A stretch of DNA of 64,000 bases from Liminaster sp017519885 (lineage in GTDB: Bacteria > Bacteroidota > Bacteroidia > Bacteroidales > UBA3663), in contig JAFWRO010000014.1 of the NCBI GenBank assembly GCA_017519885.1, positions 49,851 to 113,850 of the forward strand, written 5' to 3'. Made by a program: the position numbers and the translations under genes. Positions 33,859-42,873 of this stretch are shown one piece after another. A model generated the notes under the pieces. It was not told the DNA's origin, searched no databases, and saw nothing but the letters and a program-made list of their open reading frames with translations. How positions within the stretch are numbered: position 1 is the stretch's first letter; every line of letters starts with the position of its first letter.

Positions 33859-35576
33859 AAAGTGTAAGAGCAGCCCACGATCAAGCAACGCGAATTAGGC
33901 TTGGTCACGGTTGTCATGTCGTAGTCCTTGTTGGTCAGAATCTGCTTGCGGTCGGGCTGCAGGATGTCCTGTACGAAAGCATACATTGCCCATTGGCCTA
34001 TCTGCTTCACGGCACGGAATGACCAGTAGAACGTTGGACGATTGTAGTAGTAACGATGCGTCTCTCGACCCGTGTAGAGCAGCACCGTGGCCAATGTCCA
34101 GCCCTTAGGCAACTCAAACTGTGGACGTGCCTTGAAACTGTAGGACCATGCCCGGTCGGACGACACGCTCTCACCATCGTAGTCAAGATACTGGCCATGG
34201 AAGCCCATCGTCATAGAAAAGAGTCCATACCTTACCTCACCCTCGGCGGCATAACGCAGGTAACTGTAGCGTGCATCGTTGATCCACGTCTTCACCGAAC
34301 GCTGGGATGCCTCGTCATACGACGAAATCTGAGAGATATCGTCATCGATGCGCTTGTAGGCCAAACTGTGTGTCAGCGTCCAATGCTCGCCTGAATAGGT
34401 ATAACTTCCCTTAATCTGGCTGTTCTTCGAAGGACCCAGATTGCTGTTACCCACAACGATTACGCCAATGCTGCTACCGATGTGGACGAAGGGATAGAGT
34501 TGCGTGTAAGTGGGACGTGCTATGTCGCGATCGTAACTCAGTACGAACTTGTTTTTCGCATTGAGTTTAGCAGTCGCCTTGGCAGAGAGCATCCAGTCGT
34601 TGTAGGTCTTGTCGTGGCTGGCGGTCCGATGGTCGTCGATGTCGTTGATGAAATTCTCGTAGCGGAAGGTCGCATCGAGGGTAAGCCAATTATGGGAATA
34701 GTTGGCCGAAAGTGAAGTCAGCGACGAATAGGTGTTGAAGTTGAAATCTGTTTCGGTGTCGCTGATGCTCATATCCTCGATGGTGTATTTCTCCTCGATG
34801 CCAAACTTGAATCCATTCCAAGTCTTCGACTGGAACCGTACCATAGCGTATGGGTCGAAGTTATGGAGTGTCTGGTTCTGCTCGCGCAGCGACGATTCGG
34901 AATGTGCCCCCCAAGTGTCCGACTCCACATCGGTGGGCTTATAATTGTATTTAAGATTGAGGCGTGTCGTCAGACGGCCCCACTCCTCGAAGTCCTGGAT
35001 ATACTGCAAGAGGCCACCCAACTTGAGGTCGCGGTTCGAACGACGCTGTTCCTCGTAGTTCGACTCCTGCTCAGTACCATCAGCCTCATGGCCATTCTTT
35101 ATAGTACTCTCGCTCACACGATTGTGGTCGAAACTTTCGAGCAAGCCAATGGTAAATATGCTTCCCTTGACAGGTTGGTAGTCGAGACGCGTCGAGAAGT
35201 CCTGTTTCTCGTATTTTGTCAGGATGTTCGAACTGGTAAGTCGGTCGGCACCGCTCTTGAAGTCAGTCGAAACATCCTTCTCTGTATTCAGTTCACTGAA
35301 ATCGACCGACAGTTGACTCGTCAGCAGCAGGTTGTCCTTCAAATAGGTGACATAGCCCGAAGGCATGGCACGACCATTGCTGCTGGCGCCCAGATAGGCT
35401 CCACCATAGACGTGCGACGAGTCGGGCTTGTGTTCCAGTTCATCACCCACGTCGTAGGCATCCATGATGCGTTTGGCAATACGTTGAAATTCGTTGGTAT
35501 CCTGTGCATGCAAGCCTACAGAGCCAACTAGGCTCAGTGCTCCTGCGAAGAAGACAATTTTTCCAATTCTTCTCAT
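33855..35576 (-). CDS. Outer-membrane beta-barrel protein (OMP_b-brl_3-like)
   Basis: 573 residues from MRRIGKIVFF; upstream in-frame codons are less likely. Signal peptide ends near LHAQ. The rest is a run of amphipathic strands typical of the barrel part of TonB-dependent receptors (LDATFRYENFIND, FVLSYDRDIARPTYTQLYPF, WTLTHSLAYKRI, SRCLIVGCSYTF at the C-terminus with terminal aromatic). No plug or carboxypeptidase-regulatory domain is seen, so it is a barrel-only member. It is divergent from the GH106-GH42 pair. Confidence 0.82.
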   Translation of the reverse strand: MRRIGKIVFFAGALSLVGSVGLHAQDTNEFQRIAKRIMDAYDVGDELEHKPDSSHVYGGAYLGASSNGRAMPSGYVTYLKDNLLLTSQLSVDFSELNTEKDVSTDFKSGADRLTSSNILTKYEKQDFSTRLDYQPVKGSIFTIGLLESFDHNRVSESTIKNGHEADGTEQESNYEEQRRSNRDLKLGGLLQYIQDFEEWGRLTTRLNLKYNYKPTDVESDTWGAHSESSLREQNQTLHNFDPYAMVRFQSKTWNGFKFGIEEKYTIEDMSISDTETDFNFNTYSSLTSLSANYSHNWLTLDATFRYENFINDIDDHRTASHDKTYNDWMLSAKATAKLNAKNKFVLSYDRDIARPTYTQLYPFVHIGSSIGVIVVGNSNLGPSKNSQIKGSYTYSGEHWTLTHSLAYKRIDDDISQISSYDEASQRSVKTWINDARYSYLRYAAEGEVRYGLFSMTMGFHGQYLDYDGESVSSDRAWSYSFKARPQFELPKGWTLATVLLYTGRETHRYYYNRPTFYWSFRAVKQIGQWAMYAFVQDILQPDRKQILTNKDYDMTTVTKPNSRCLIVGCSYTF

Positions 35577-35773
35577 ATGATAATAGTATGATGAAAGTGT
35601 TCGATGCGGCAAAGATAAGGTTTTTTGTCGGCATCTCCAAATTTTCGACCGATAGTTTGGTCTTTTGTTACCAATTTATGATAAAACGGACGAATAATTT
35701 TCCGTCATATCGTTTTTTTTATTACCTTTGCCGTGCAAAACCGAATATTGACAAACAAAATAATCCACGACCT

Positions 35774-38700
35774 ATGAAACTCAAAAACCTTATTCTAACC
35801 TTTCTGTTGGCTGCAAGTTCCTCACTCTTTGCACAGGACTTGCTCCAAGGCTTCCAAACCCCACCCCAAGAGGCTCGTCCTCGCGTGTGGTGGCACTGGA
35901 TGGATGGTAACATCTCCAAAGACGGCATCCGCAAGGATATCGAATGGATGCACCGTGTCGGCATAGGCGGCTATCACAACTTCGATGCCGGCATGACCAC
36001 ACCGCAAGTGGTGGAGAAGCGCCTCACCTACATGTCGCCTGAATGGAAGGATGCCTTTCGTTATGCCGTCACCCTTGCCGATTCTCTCGGTATGGAGGTA
36101 GCCACTGCCAGTTGTCCCGGATGGAGCAACACCGGCGGCCCTTGGGTAAAACCCGAGCAGGGCATGAAGAAACTCGTCTGGCGCGAAATGAGAGTGAAAG
36201 GCGGCAAGCAACTCAACGTCGCCCTCCCTGCCCCCTTCCACACCACCGGCTTCTTCCAGAACGTGGCGGCCTCCAGCAGCGCTACTACCTTCATCCCCTC
36301 AGAAGGTGGCCCCGAATGGTACAAGGACCTCTATGTGCTGGCAGTTCGCTTGAACAAGGCAGACAAGACTTTGCAGCAACTCGGTGCCAAGGTCACATCG
36401 AGCGGTGGCACATTCACCGTCGAACAACTCACCGACGGAGACCTGGCCAATGCCGGTGAACTGCCGCGCGACGACGAACGGGGATACTCCTGGATACAGT
36501 ATTCGTTCAAGCGTCCTCAGACCTTCCAGGCCCTAAGCGTGGTCGATAGTTATACTCGTAGCGAATGGGGAGCAACCCCTGCACCCGTCAGCAAGCGACT
36601 TGAGGTGAGCGACGACGGACTCTCCTATCGCAAGGTTTGCGACATCCCTCATGGAGGTGCCGCTCGCCAAACCATCGAGTTCGAACCCGTCACGGCACGA
36701 TACTTCCGCGTCACGTTCGACAATCCTGTCCTCAATAACCCCTATGCTGCCTTGTCGCCTGTTCCTATTCCAGAACCGACATTTACTCCCGTGGCCGAAC
36801 TGGTGCTCTATCCAGTTCCACGTATCAACCACGCCGAAGAGAAGGCTGGCTATGCCACGCCTTCCGACCTTATGGAACATCCCACTTTCGCTCGTGCTGA
36901 CGAAGTGGTCGGCACTCAGGATGTATTCGATGTGACCGACAAGGTCGATGCCGAAGGCAACCTTCATTGGAATGCACCCCAAGGCGACTGGACCATCTAT
37001 CGATTCGGCTATTCGCTGACAGGCAAGACCAATCATCCTGCTGCGACAGAAGCCACTGGCCTCGAAGTGTCGAAGATCGACAAGGATGCCTTCACCGACT
37101 TCCTGACCTACTATCTCGACACCTACCGCGATGCCACAGGAGGACTGATGGGCCGTCATGGTCTGCAATATCTGCTGATCGACAGTTATGAAGCCGGTTG
37201 GGAGACCTGGGCACCAAGGATGCCACAGGAGTTCGAACAGCGTCGAGGCTACAATCTGTTGCCATGGCTGCCTGTGCTAACAGGACAAGTCATCGAAAGC
37301 GCCGAGCGCAGCGAGCAGTTCCTCTTCGATTGGCGCACCACCATCGGCGAACTCATCGAGGAATGCATGTATGCCAATGCCGACCGCATCGCCAAGCAGT
37401 ACGGACTGGGCACTTACTTCGAATCGCATGAGAATGGACGCCTCTACCTCGTCGATGGCATGTCGGCCAAAAGCAAAGCCGACATCCCGATGGCTGCCAT
37501 GTGGACCTTCATTCCTGGTCAAAAGTCTGCCAATTCGACAATCGAGATGGCCGAAAGCGACATTCACGAATCAGCATCTGTTGCCCATCTCTACGGTAAG
37601 AAATTCGTAGCAGCCGAGTCACTTACTGCCAATGGTTTGGATGGTGGAGCCTACAGTTTCTTCCCTGGAAAACTAAAGCCCACAGCCGACCTCGAGATGG
37701 CCAATGGTGTCAATCGCTTTGTGATACACGAGAGCGCTCACCAGCCCGTCGATGACCTCAAGCCCGGACTTGGCCTGATGATCTTCGGACAATGGTTCAA
37801 CCGCAACGAGACGTGGGCCGAACAGGCTAAGGCCTGGACCGACTATCTGGCACGTTCCTGCTACCTTCTGCAGCAAGGTCGCAACGTGGCTGACATCCTC
37901 TATTATTATGGCGAGGATGACGTAGTGACCAGCCTTTTTGCCTTCCAGCATCCCGACATCCCTTACTCCTACAATTTCGACTACCTCAACAAGGAGGCAT
38001 TGCTCGACCTCATCTCCTACGACGGCAAGCATTTCGTAACGCCTTCAGGCAACCAATACAATGTGCTCATCATCGACCCACGCTGCGAGCATGTCTCTGC
38101 ACCCGTGAAGGCAAAACTGGAGGAGTTGCGTCGTCAGGGAGCACCCATCTTCGATCTTCGCACACAGACGATGGCCGAAGCACTCAAGGGTATTCGTCCC
38201 GACTTCATAGCCGACGATATGACCGACCTGCGCTACGTTCACCGAAAGACTGCCGATGCCGACATCTATTGGGTCAACAACCGCCGCAACACAGCCCGTC
38301 AAATCAATGCCACCTTCCGCGTCAGCGGCCTCAAGCCCATGCTTTGGCACCCCGAAACAGGAAAGGCAGAAGAAGTCTCGTACGAGATGCATGACGACGT
38401 GACCATCGTTCGTCTGAATCTTGCCATCGACGACGCCATCTTTGTCGTATTCGACGAAAAGACCGACGTCCGCAAAGTGGAATTGCCCACCCAGCAGGAA
38501 GTTCTGTTCCGCCACGTCGATACCCCGTGGACGGTGCAATTCGACGAAGCGTGGGGTGGCCCGAAGGAAACAACCTTCGACCCGCTCATCTCCTACACCG
38601 AATCGTCTGACGAAGGCATCCGTTACTATTCCGGCACTGCCATCTACCGCAATACGCTCCGCATCAGCGCTCCCGAACTCAAGCAAGGCCGTTTCGTACT

Positions 38701-39013
38701 CAACCTGGGCGAAGTGGGCTGTATGGCCGAAGTTATTGTCAATGGTAAAAACCTCGGAATACTTTGGAAGAGACCATATACCGTCGATGTGACCGATGCC
38801 CTAACTGCAGGTGAGAACGCCTTGGAGATACACGTCATCAACCAATGGACGAACCGCATCATCGGCGACTTGCAGCCCAACTGCTCGAAACGATATACGT
38901 TCCCTGCCTTCAACTACTTCTATCGTCCCGATTCCCCACTCCTGCCCGCAGGTCTGATGGGGCCCGTCGATATCATGCTCATTCCCGACCAATCGCAAAC
39001 TCACACATTATAA
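35774..39013 (+). CDS. Glycoside hydrolase family 106 (alpha-L-rhamnosidase-like)
   Basis: 1079 residues with signal peptide (cleavage near LFAQ). The start at 35774 begins the signal peptide; upstream codons overlap the divergent gene. The family hallmark RPRVWWHWMDGNISKDGIRKD lies at the mature N-terminus, followed by a TIM-barrel region (GMEVATASCPGWSNTGGPWV, LLIDSYEAGWETWAPRMP), inserted beta domains and a C-terminal jelly-roll (FVLNLGEVGCMAEVIVNGKNLGILWKRPY). GH106 enzymes remove rhamnose from rhamnogalacturonan or other rhamnosides. It is followed after 11 bp by GH42, suggesting joint breakdown of a galactose/rhamnose-containing glycan. Confidence 0.87.
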   Translation: MKLKNLILTFLLAASSSLFAQDLLQGFQTPPQEARPRVWWHWMDGNISKDGIRKDIEWMHRVGIGGYHNFDAGMTTPQVVEKRLTYMSPEWKDAFRYAVTLADSLGMEVATASCPGWSNTGGPWVKPEQGMKKLVWREMRVKGGKQLNVALPAPFHTTGFFQNVAASSSATTFIPSEGGPEWYKDLYVLAVRLNKADKTLQQLGAKVTSSGGTFTVEQLTDGDLANAGELPRDDERGYSWIQYSFKRPQTFQALSVVDSYTRSEWGATPAPVSKRLEVSDDGLSYRKVCDIPHGGAARQTIEFEPVTARYFRVTFDNPVLNNPYAALSPVPIPEPTFTPVAELVLYPVPRINHAEEKAGYATPSDLMEHPTFARADEVVGTQDVFDVTDKVDAEGNLHWNAPQGDWTIYRFGYSLTGKTNHPAATEATGLEVSKIDKDAFTDFLTYYLDTYRDATGGLMGRHGLQYLLIDSYEAGWETWAPRMPQEFEQRRGYNLLPWLPVLTGQVIESAERSEQFLFDWRTTIGELIEECMYANADRIAKQYGLGTYFESHENGRLYLVDGMSAKSKADIPMAAMWTFIPGQKSANSTIEMAESDIHESASVAHLYGKKFVAAESLTANGLDGGAYSFFPGKLKPTADLEMANGVNRFVIHESAHQPVDDLKPGLGLMIFGQWFNRNETWAEQAKAWTDYLARSCYLLQQGRNVADILYYYGEDDVVTSLFAFQHPDIPYSYNFDYLNKEALLDLISYDGKHFVTPSGNQYNVLIIDPRCEHVSAPVKAKLEELRRQGAPIFDLRTQTMAEALKGIRPDFIADDMTDLRYVHRKTADADIYWVNNRRNTARQINATFRVSGLKPMLWHPETGKAEEVSYEMHDDVTIVRLNLAIDDAIFVVFDEKTDVRKVELPTQQEVLFRHVDTPWTVQFDEAWGGPKETTFDPLISYTESSDEGIRYYSGTAIYRNTLRISAPELKQGRFVLNLGEVGCMAEVIVNGKNLGILWKRPYTVDVTDALTAGENALEIHVINQWTNRIIGDLQPNCSKRYTFPAFNYFYRPDSPLLPAGLMGPVDIMLIPDQSQTHTL

Positions 39014-39024
39014 TAATATAGAAT

Positions 39025-41097
39025 ATGAAACACCCCATCACACTTCTTCTGACTGCTCTTCTAGCAGTCTCGGCATCCGCAACTGCCCAAACCAAGACGT
39101 TCGAAAAGCCCCTCTATGGAGCTGCCTATTACAGCGAGTACACCCCCACTGACCGTCTTGACGAAGACATACGTCTGATGAAAGAGGCGGGACTTACCGT
39201 AGTGCGTGTCGGCGAATCCACATGGTCGCTCTTCGAACCACAGGACGGCCAGTTCGAATTCGCATGGATGGACCGCATCCTCGACAAGTTACACGCTGCC
39301 GGCATCAAGGTCATCCTCGGCACGCCCACCTACTCCATCCCCTCGTGGATGGCTGCCGAGCATCCCGAAGTGTTGTCTCACACCATCGACGACAAGCAGA
39401 GTTACTACGGCATCCGTCAGAACATGGACCTCAAGAACCCCACCTATCTGCGTTACTGCGAACGCATCATCCGCAAGATGATGGAACACTTTGCCCAGCA
39501 TCCCGCCATCATCGGCTATCAGGTGGACAACGAAGTAGAGGCACGCAACATCGACAACCCCGACTATTTTGAGGGTTTCCGCGAATACATCAAGGAGGAG
39601 TTCAAGGGTGACCTCAAGGAACTCAACCGTCGCTGGGGCCTCAACTACTGGGGCATGAACATCAACAAATGGGAGGACTTCTACGACCGCAAAGGTGTGA
39701 CCAACCCCTCGTACAAGGTGTGGTGGGAACGCTGGAACCGCAAGGTGACCGCCGACTTCCTCAACTGGCAAGTCGATATCGTCAACGAATATCGTCGTCC
39801 CGATCAGTTTGTCTTCCATTGCTTCATGCCTTATTTCTGCAATATCGACCAGGTGGAGGCCTTCCGCCAGATGGAATATCCTGCCATCAACGTCTATTAC
39901 AATATGCAGGATCAGCAGGATGGTGCCTGGATAGGCTATTCGTGCGACTTCATGCGTCCCGTTTCGAAGCACCACAACTTCCTCATCACCGAAACCAATG
40001 CACAAGGTACAGGATGGTCCAGCCGTGACCAATGGCCTCCCTACGATGGTCAATTGCGCCAGAACATGTACGCGTTCCTCTCGGGTGGTGCCAACATGGT
40101 GGAATACTGGCACTGGTCCACACTCCACTACGGTCAGGAGACATATTGGCGCGGCATTCTTGGCCATGAAGGCTTGCCCAACCGCGTCTATGCCGAATTC
40201 CAGCGAGGTGCTTCCGAACTCGACAAGGTAGGCGACCGCCTCGTGAACATCCAGAAACAGAACCGCGTGGCCCTTCTCTTCAGTCACGACTCGAAGCATG
40301 CCCTCGACTTCATGCCCTACACCGACCGCGACCAATACAAGGACTTCCTACTCTACGATGCCCTTTATCGCCAGAACATCGAGTGCGACATCCTGCCTGT
40401 CGACAAACCCGAGATGCAGGACTTCTCAAAATACGACATGCTCGTCGTCCCATCGCTTTACGTGGCCACCGACGAACTTTTGCAGAAGATCAGCGACTTT
40501 GTCAAGAATGGCGGCGAAGTGGTGATGCTCTTCAAGAGCGGCTACACCGACTTCGACAATGCCGTGCGTCCTGTGCTGGCTCCCGGTCCCCTTGCCGAAG
40601 CCTGCGGTTTCACCTATCAGGAGTATTCGTCCATCCAGCAACTGCCGCTTCGTCCCAACGACCTTGGAGCCAACGACAACACCGTCAGCACATGGATGGA
40701 ATTCCTCCAACTCACCACCGCCCAGCCCCTCGCTACCATCGAGCATCCCTTCTTCGGCAAATGGCCATGCATCACCGAGAACGCCTACGGAAACGGCCAT
40801 CTCATCTACATCGGAACGCTGCCTAGCACCGAACTCATCCAGAAACTATTGGCACGTGCTGCCGACCGTAAGCAGATTCTCACTGCCGAACGTCAAAACA
40901 CGTTCCCCATCATCCTTCGTTCGGGTGTCAACGATTATGGCAAGAAGATCCATTACATCTTCAACTATTCCTACGAACCGAAAACCATCACCTACCCCTT
41001 CGGCAACTGCCGCTCTTTGCTCGACGGCCAGTCGCTCAAGGCCAACGCCTCCATCACCATCGAACCATGGGGCGTAGTAATCGGAGAAGAAAAATAG
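39025..41097 (+). CDS. Glycoside hydrolase family 42 beta-galactosidase
   Basis: 690 residues with signal peptide (ends near ATAQT). GH42 signatures: YGAAYYSEYTPTDRLDEDIRLMKEAGL at the start, general acid Glu about 170 in IIGYQVDNEVEARN, nucleophile Glu about 323 in FLITETNAQG, then the trimerisation-type domain (ALLFSHDSKHALDF) and a small C-terminal beta domain. The secreted location is as in many Bacteroidetes members. Co-transcribed with the GH106 gene. Confidence 0.92.
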   Translation: MKHPITLLLTALLAVSASATAQTKTFEKPLYGAAYYSEYTPTDRLDEDIRLMKEAGLTVVRVGESTWSLFEPQDGQFEFAWMDRILDKLHAAGIKVILGTPTYSIPSWMAAEHPEVLSHTIDDKQSYYGIRQNMDLKNPTYLRYCERIIRKMMEHFAQHPAIIGYQVDNEVEARNIDNPDYFEGFREYIKEEFKGDLKELNRRWGLNYWGMNINKWEDFYDRKGVTNPSYKVWWERWNRKVTADFLNWQVDIVNEYRRPDQFVFHCFMPYFCNIDQVEAFRQMEYPAINVYYNMQDQQDGAWIGYSCDFMRPVSKHHNFLITETNAQGTGWSSRDQWPPYDGQLRQNMYAFLSGGANMVEYWHWSTLHYGQETYWRGILGHEGLPNRVYAEFQRGASELDKVGDRLVNIQKQNRVALLFSHDSKHALDFMPYTDRDQYKDFLLYDALYRQNIECDILPVDKPEMQDFSKYDMLVVPSLYVATDELLQKISDFVKNGGEVVMLFKSGYTDFDNAVRPVLAPGPLAEACGFTYQEYSSIQQLPLRPNDLGANDNTVSTWMEFLQLTTAQPLATIEHPFFGKWPCITENAYGNGHLIYIGTLPSTELIQKLLARAADRKQILTAERQNTFPIILRSGVNDYGKKIHYIFNYSYEPKTITYPFGNCRSLLDGQSLKANASITIEPWGVVIGEEK

Positions 41098-41116
41098 CCA
41101 AAAGCTTCCTGCAATA

Positions 41117-41153
41117 AAAAACAGACGCGGCCAAATGACCGCGTCTGTTTTTA
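41117..41153 (+). terminator. Terminator after GH42
   Basis: Stem ACAGACGCGG with loop and complement CCGCGTCTGT, flanked by an A-run and a T-run, so it can work in both directions: for GH42 and for the convergent small gene ending at 41160. Confidence 0.92.
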
Positions 41154-41159
41154 CTTGTC

Positions 41160-41411
41160 TTAATCCAAAAAGACGAATCTGATGATGAATGCCACATTGA
41201 TAAAAGTGTAAAGCACAAGGCTCGTCTTTTCGATTGTTCGTTTGCTTTTCTTTTTGAACAATAGGAAGATGTTCAATAAGACACACAAGATGATCAGAAA
41301 CTGAAAGATTTCACTGACCCAACGATAGTCTGTAGAGTAAGAGAGCGTACAGACAAACCATGTAAAGGCGTTCAATAGAGAAACAATGTAGAAGCTCATA
41401 ATCTTATCCAA
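41160..41411 (-). CDS. Small membrane protein of unknown function
   Basis: 83 residues with three hydrophobic segments (IVSLLNAFTWFVCTL, FLIILCVLLNIFLLF, FINVAFIIRFVFL) and a short basic loop KKKSKRTIEK between the last two. Not recognised. It has its own space and shares the bidirectional terminator with GH42. The protein-like hydrophobic pattern and clean stop support reality, but there is no independent evidence. Confidence 0.6.
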   Translation of the reverse strand: MDKIMSFYIVSLLNAFTWFVCTLSYSTDYRWVSEIFQFLIILCVLLNIFLLFKKKSKRTIEKTSLVLYTFINVAFIIRFVFLD

Positions 41412-41587
41412 TTAACGGAAAAACTTATTGAACGAATAAAAGGAAATTAATAGGAATAGCACTGCAAAGTAAATGAAAAAAAATGAATCCTCCAAATAAT
41501 TTCTGTAATTTTTATAGTATTGGATGAAAAAATATGGTTTTCTGCTTATTTTTACCCCATTATCGAAGTTATTTTGTATAAATGTAA

Positions 41588-41632
41588 AATATCAGCGGGA
41601 CAAACAGGCTATAATTGTTTGTCTCGCTGACA
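41588..41632 (-). terminator. Terminator after the DUF2795-like gene
   Basis: Stem TCAGCGGGACAAACA pairing with TGTTTGTCTCGCTGA (one mismatch). On the minus strand it follows the stop at 41660 and runs into T-rich sequence. Confidence 0.8.
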
Positions 41633-41659
41633 TTAAATGTTTATACTTAAATACGACTC

Positions 41660-41881
41660 TTAATACTCCTCTTCGTTGAAGAAAAAGTCGTCCTTCTGGG
41701 GGTAATCGGGCCAAAGGTCTTCGATGGATTCATAGATGTCGCCTTCGTCCTCCATCTCCTGAAGGTTTTCAATCACTTCGAGGGGAGCGCCGGAACGATT
41801 GGCATAGTCAAGCAATTCCTCACGGGTAGCGGGCCACGGTGCATCTTCGAGCTTTGAGGCCAATTCGAGTGTCCAATACAT
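41660..41881 (-). CDS. DUF2795 family protein
   Basis: 73 residues, very acidic. WTLELASKLEDAPWPATREELLDYANRSGAPLEVIENLQEM matches the DUF2795 pattern of a short helical domain. Function unknown. A minus-strand -7-like TATCTTCG lies about 85 bp upstream. Confidence 0.8.
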   Translation of the reverse strand: MYWTLELASKLEDAPWPATREELLDYANRSGAPLEVIENLQEMEDEGDIYESIEDLWPDYPQKDDFFFNEEEY

Positions 41882-42024
41882 AGGTTTTTCTAGTTATTAA
41901 TTATATGTTAGTTTTAGTCGTATTTTTCGGTCGGAAATATACTCTTTCCGTCGAATTTGCGCGCGAAGATAGTGGTTTTCTCAATAGGTTGTACAAAACG
42001 GCGTAAATATTTAGGGAATTTTAA

Positions 42025-42750
42025 CTAAAACGATACCACATAATGCTGTTTGAAGAAGCGAGGCTTAAGGATTGCCAGCCCATAATCGAAAAGATCCATG
42101 GTAATCGAGACGTCGTCGCGGTCGCACAACTGATCCCAGAAAATCTCATTCGGACGACCATCCTGGATGCCGCGAACGAAGATCACCGTATCGTCCTTGG
42201 TATGTGCCATCAACCACTCGACAAACTGCTGGGCATAGACAGCCGAGGGCTTGAACGACTTCTGCTTCATAGCCTCCGGATCCTCGTAAGGATTCGCATT
42301 GATGGCGATGAAGTCGAATGGCGATGCCTCGTCAAACTGTTCGAGACTGTTGGCAAACGTCACCCGGTTGGCCGACTGCGTGAATGCCGACAGATTGAAC
42401 TCAGCTCGTGTCTGTGTCACAGGGTCGGCAAGCGAAACCACCTTCATCCTGCTGTCGGTGAGTAACAAAGGAAGAAGTGTATAACCGCCATCGCAGCCTA
42501 TCTCTGCCGCATTGCGGCAATGGAAACGGTTGGCCAATCGAAACAAGAGGCATGCTACCTTGTACGAAACTGGCACATGCTTAACATAGATACCCCGCAT
42601 CGACCGATAGGCATAATAGGGAAGTTTCTCTTCGATGACTTCGGTAATGATAGCGTAGGCGAACGGCGAATGCACACCGAAACCCTTGCGGTGTTTCAGT
42701 TTGCGTACGCCCTTCGATAGGTATTCCTTGATTTTCTTTTTTGCACCCAT
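42025..42750 (-). CDS. SAM-dependent methyltransferase (class I)
   Basis: 241 residues. A basic N-terminal helix (KKKIKEYLSKGVRKLKHRKGFGVHSPFAY) precedes a Rossmann-type methyltransferase core with motif I AAEIGCDGGYTLLPLL and motif IV-like FDFIAINANPYED. The FGVHSPFAY start is typical of a Bacteroidetes-restricted methyltransferase group. Substrate unknown. Confidence 0.8.
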   Translation of the reverse strand: MGAKKKIKEYLSKGVRKLKHRKGFGVHSPFAYAIITEVIEEKLPYYAYRSMRGIYVKHVPVSYKVACLLFRLANRFHCRNAAEIGCDGGYTLLPLLLTDSRMKVVSLADPVTQTRAEFNLSAFTQSANRVTFANSLEQFDEASPFDFIAINANPYEDPEAMKQKSFKPSAVYAQQFVEWLMAHTKDDTVIFVRGIQDGRPNEIFWDQLCDRDDVSITMDLFDYGLAILKPRFFKQHYVVSF

Positions 42751-42822
42751 AGGGGTGGAACTAATTAACGATTAATAATAAAAAAAGTAACAATTACCCT
42801 CATCGGCCCCTCTGTTCTCGTC

Positions 42823-42873
42823 AGCAGCCATGTTTGGCTGCTAAGCGTTCAGTCAGCAGCCGTCTTTGGCTGC
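42823..42873 (+). repeat. Two REP-like palindromes at the end of the M20 gene
   Basis: AGCAGCCATGTTTGGCTGCT (42823-42842) and GCAGCCGTCTTTGGCTGC (42856-42873), both preceded by GTCA tails. The second encodes the last residues AAKDGC of the minus-strand M20 peptidase. The orientation is the same as in all other copies although the surrounding genes are on the minus strand. Confidence 0.85.
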
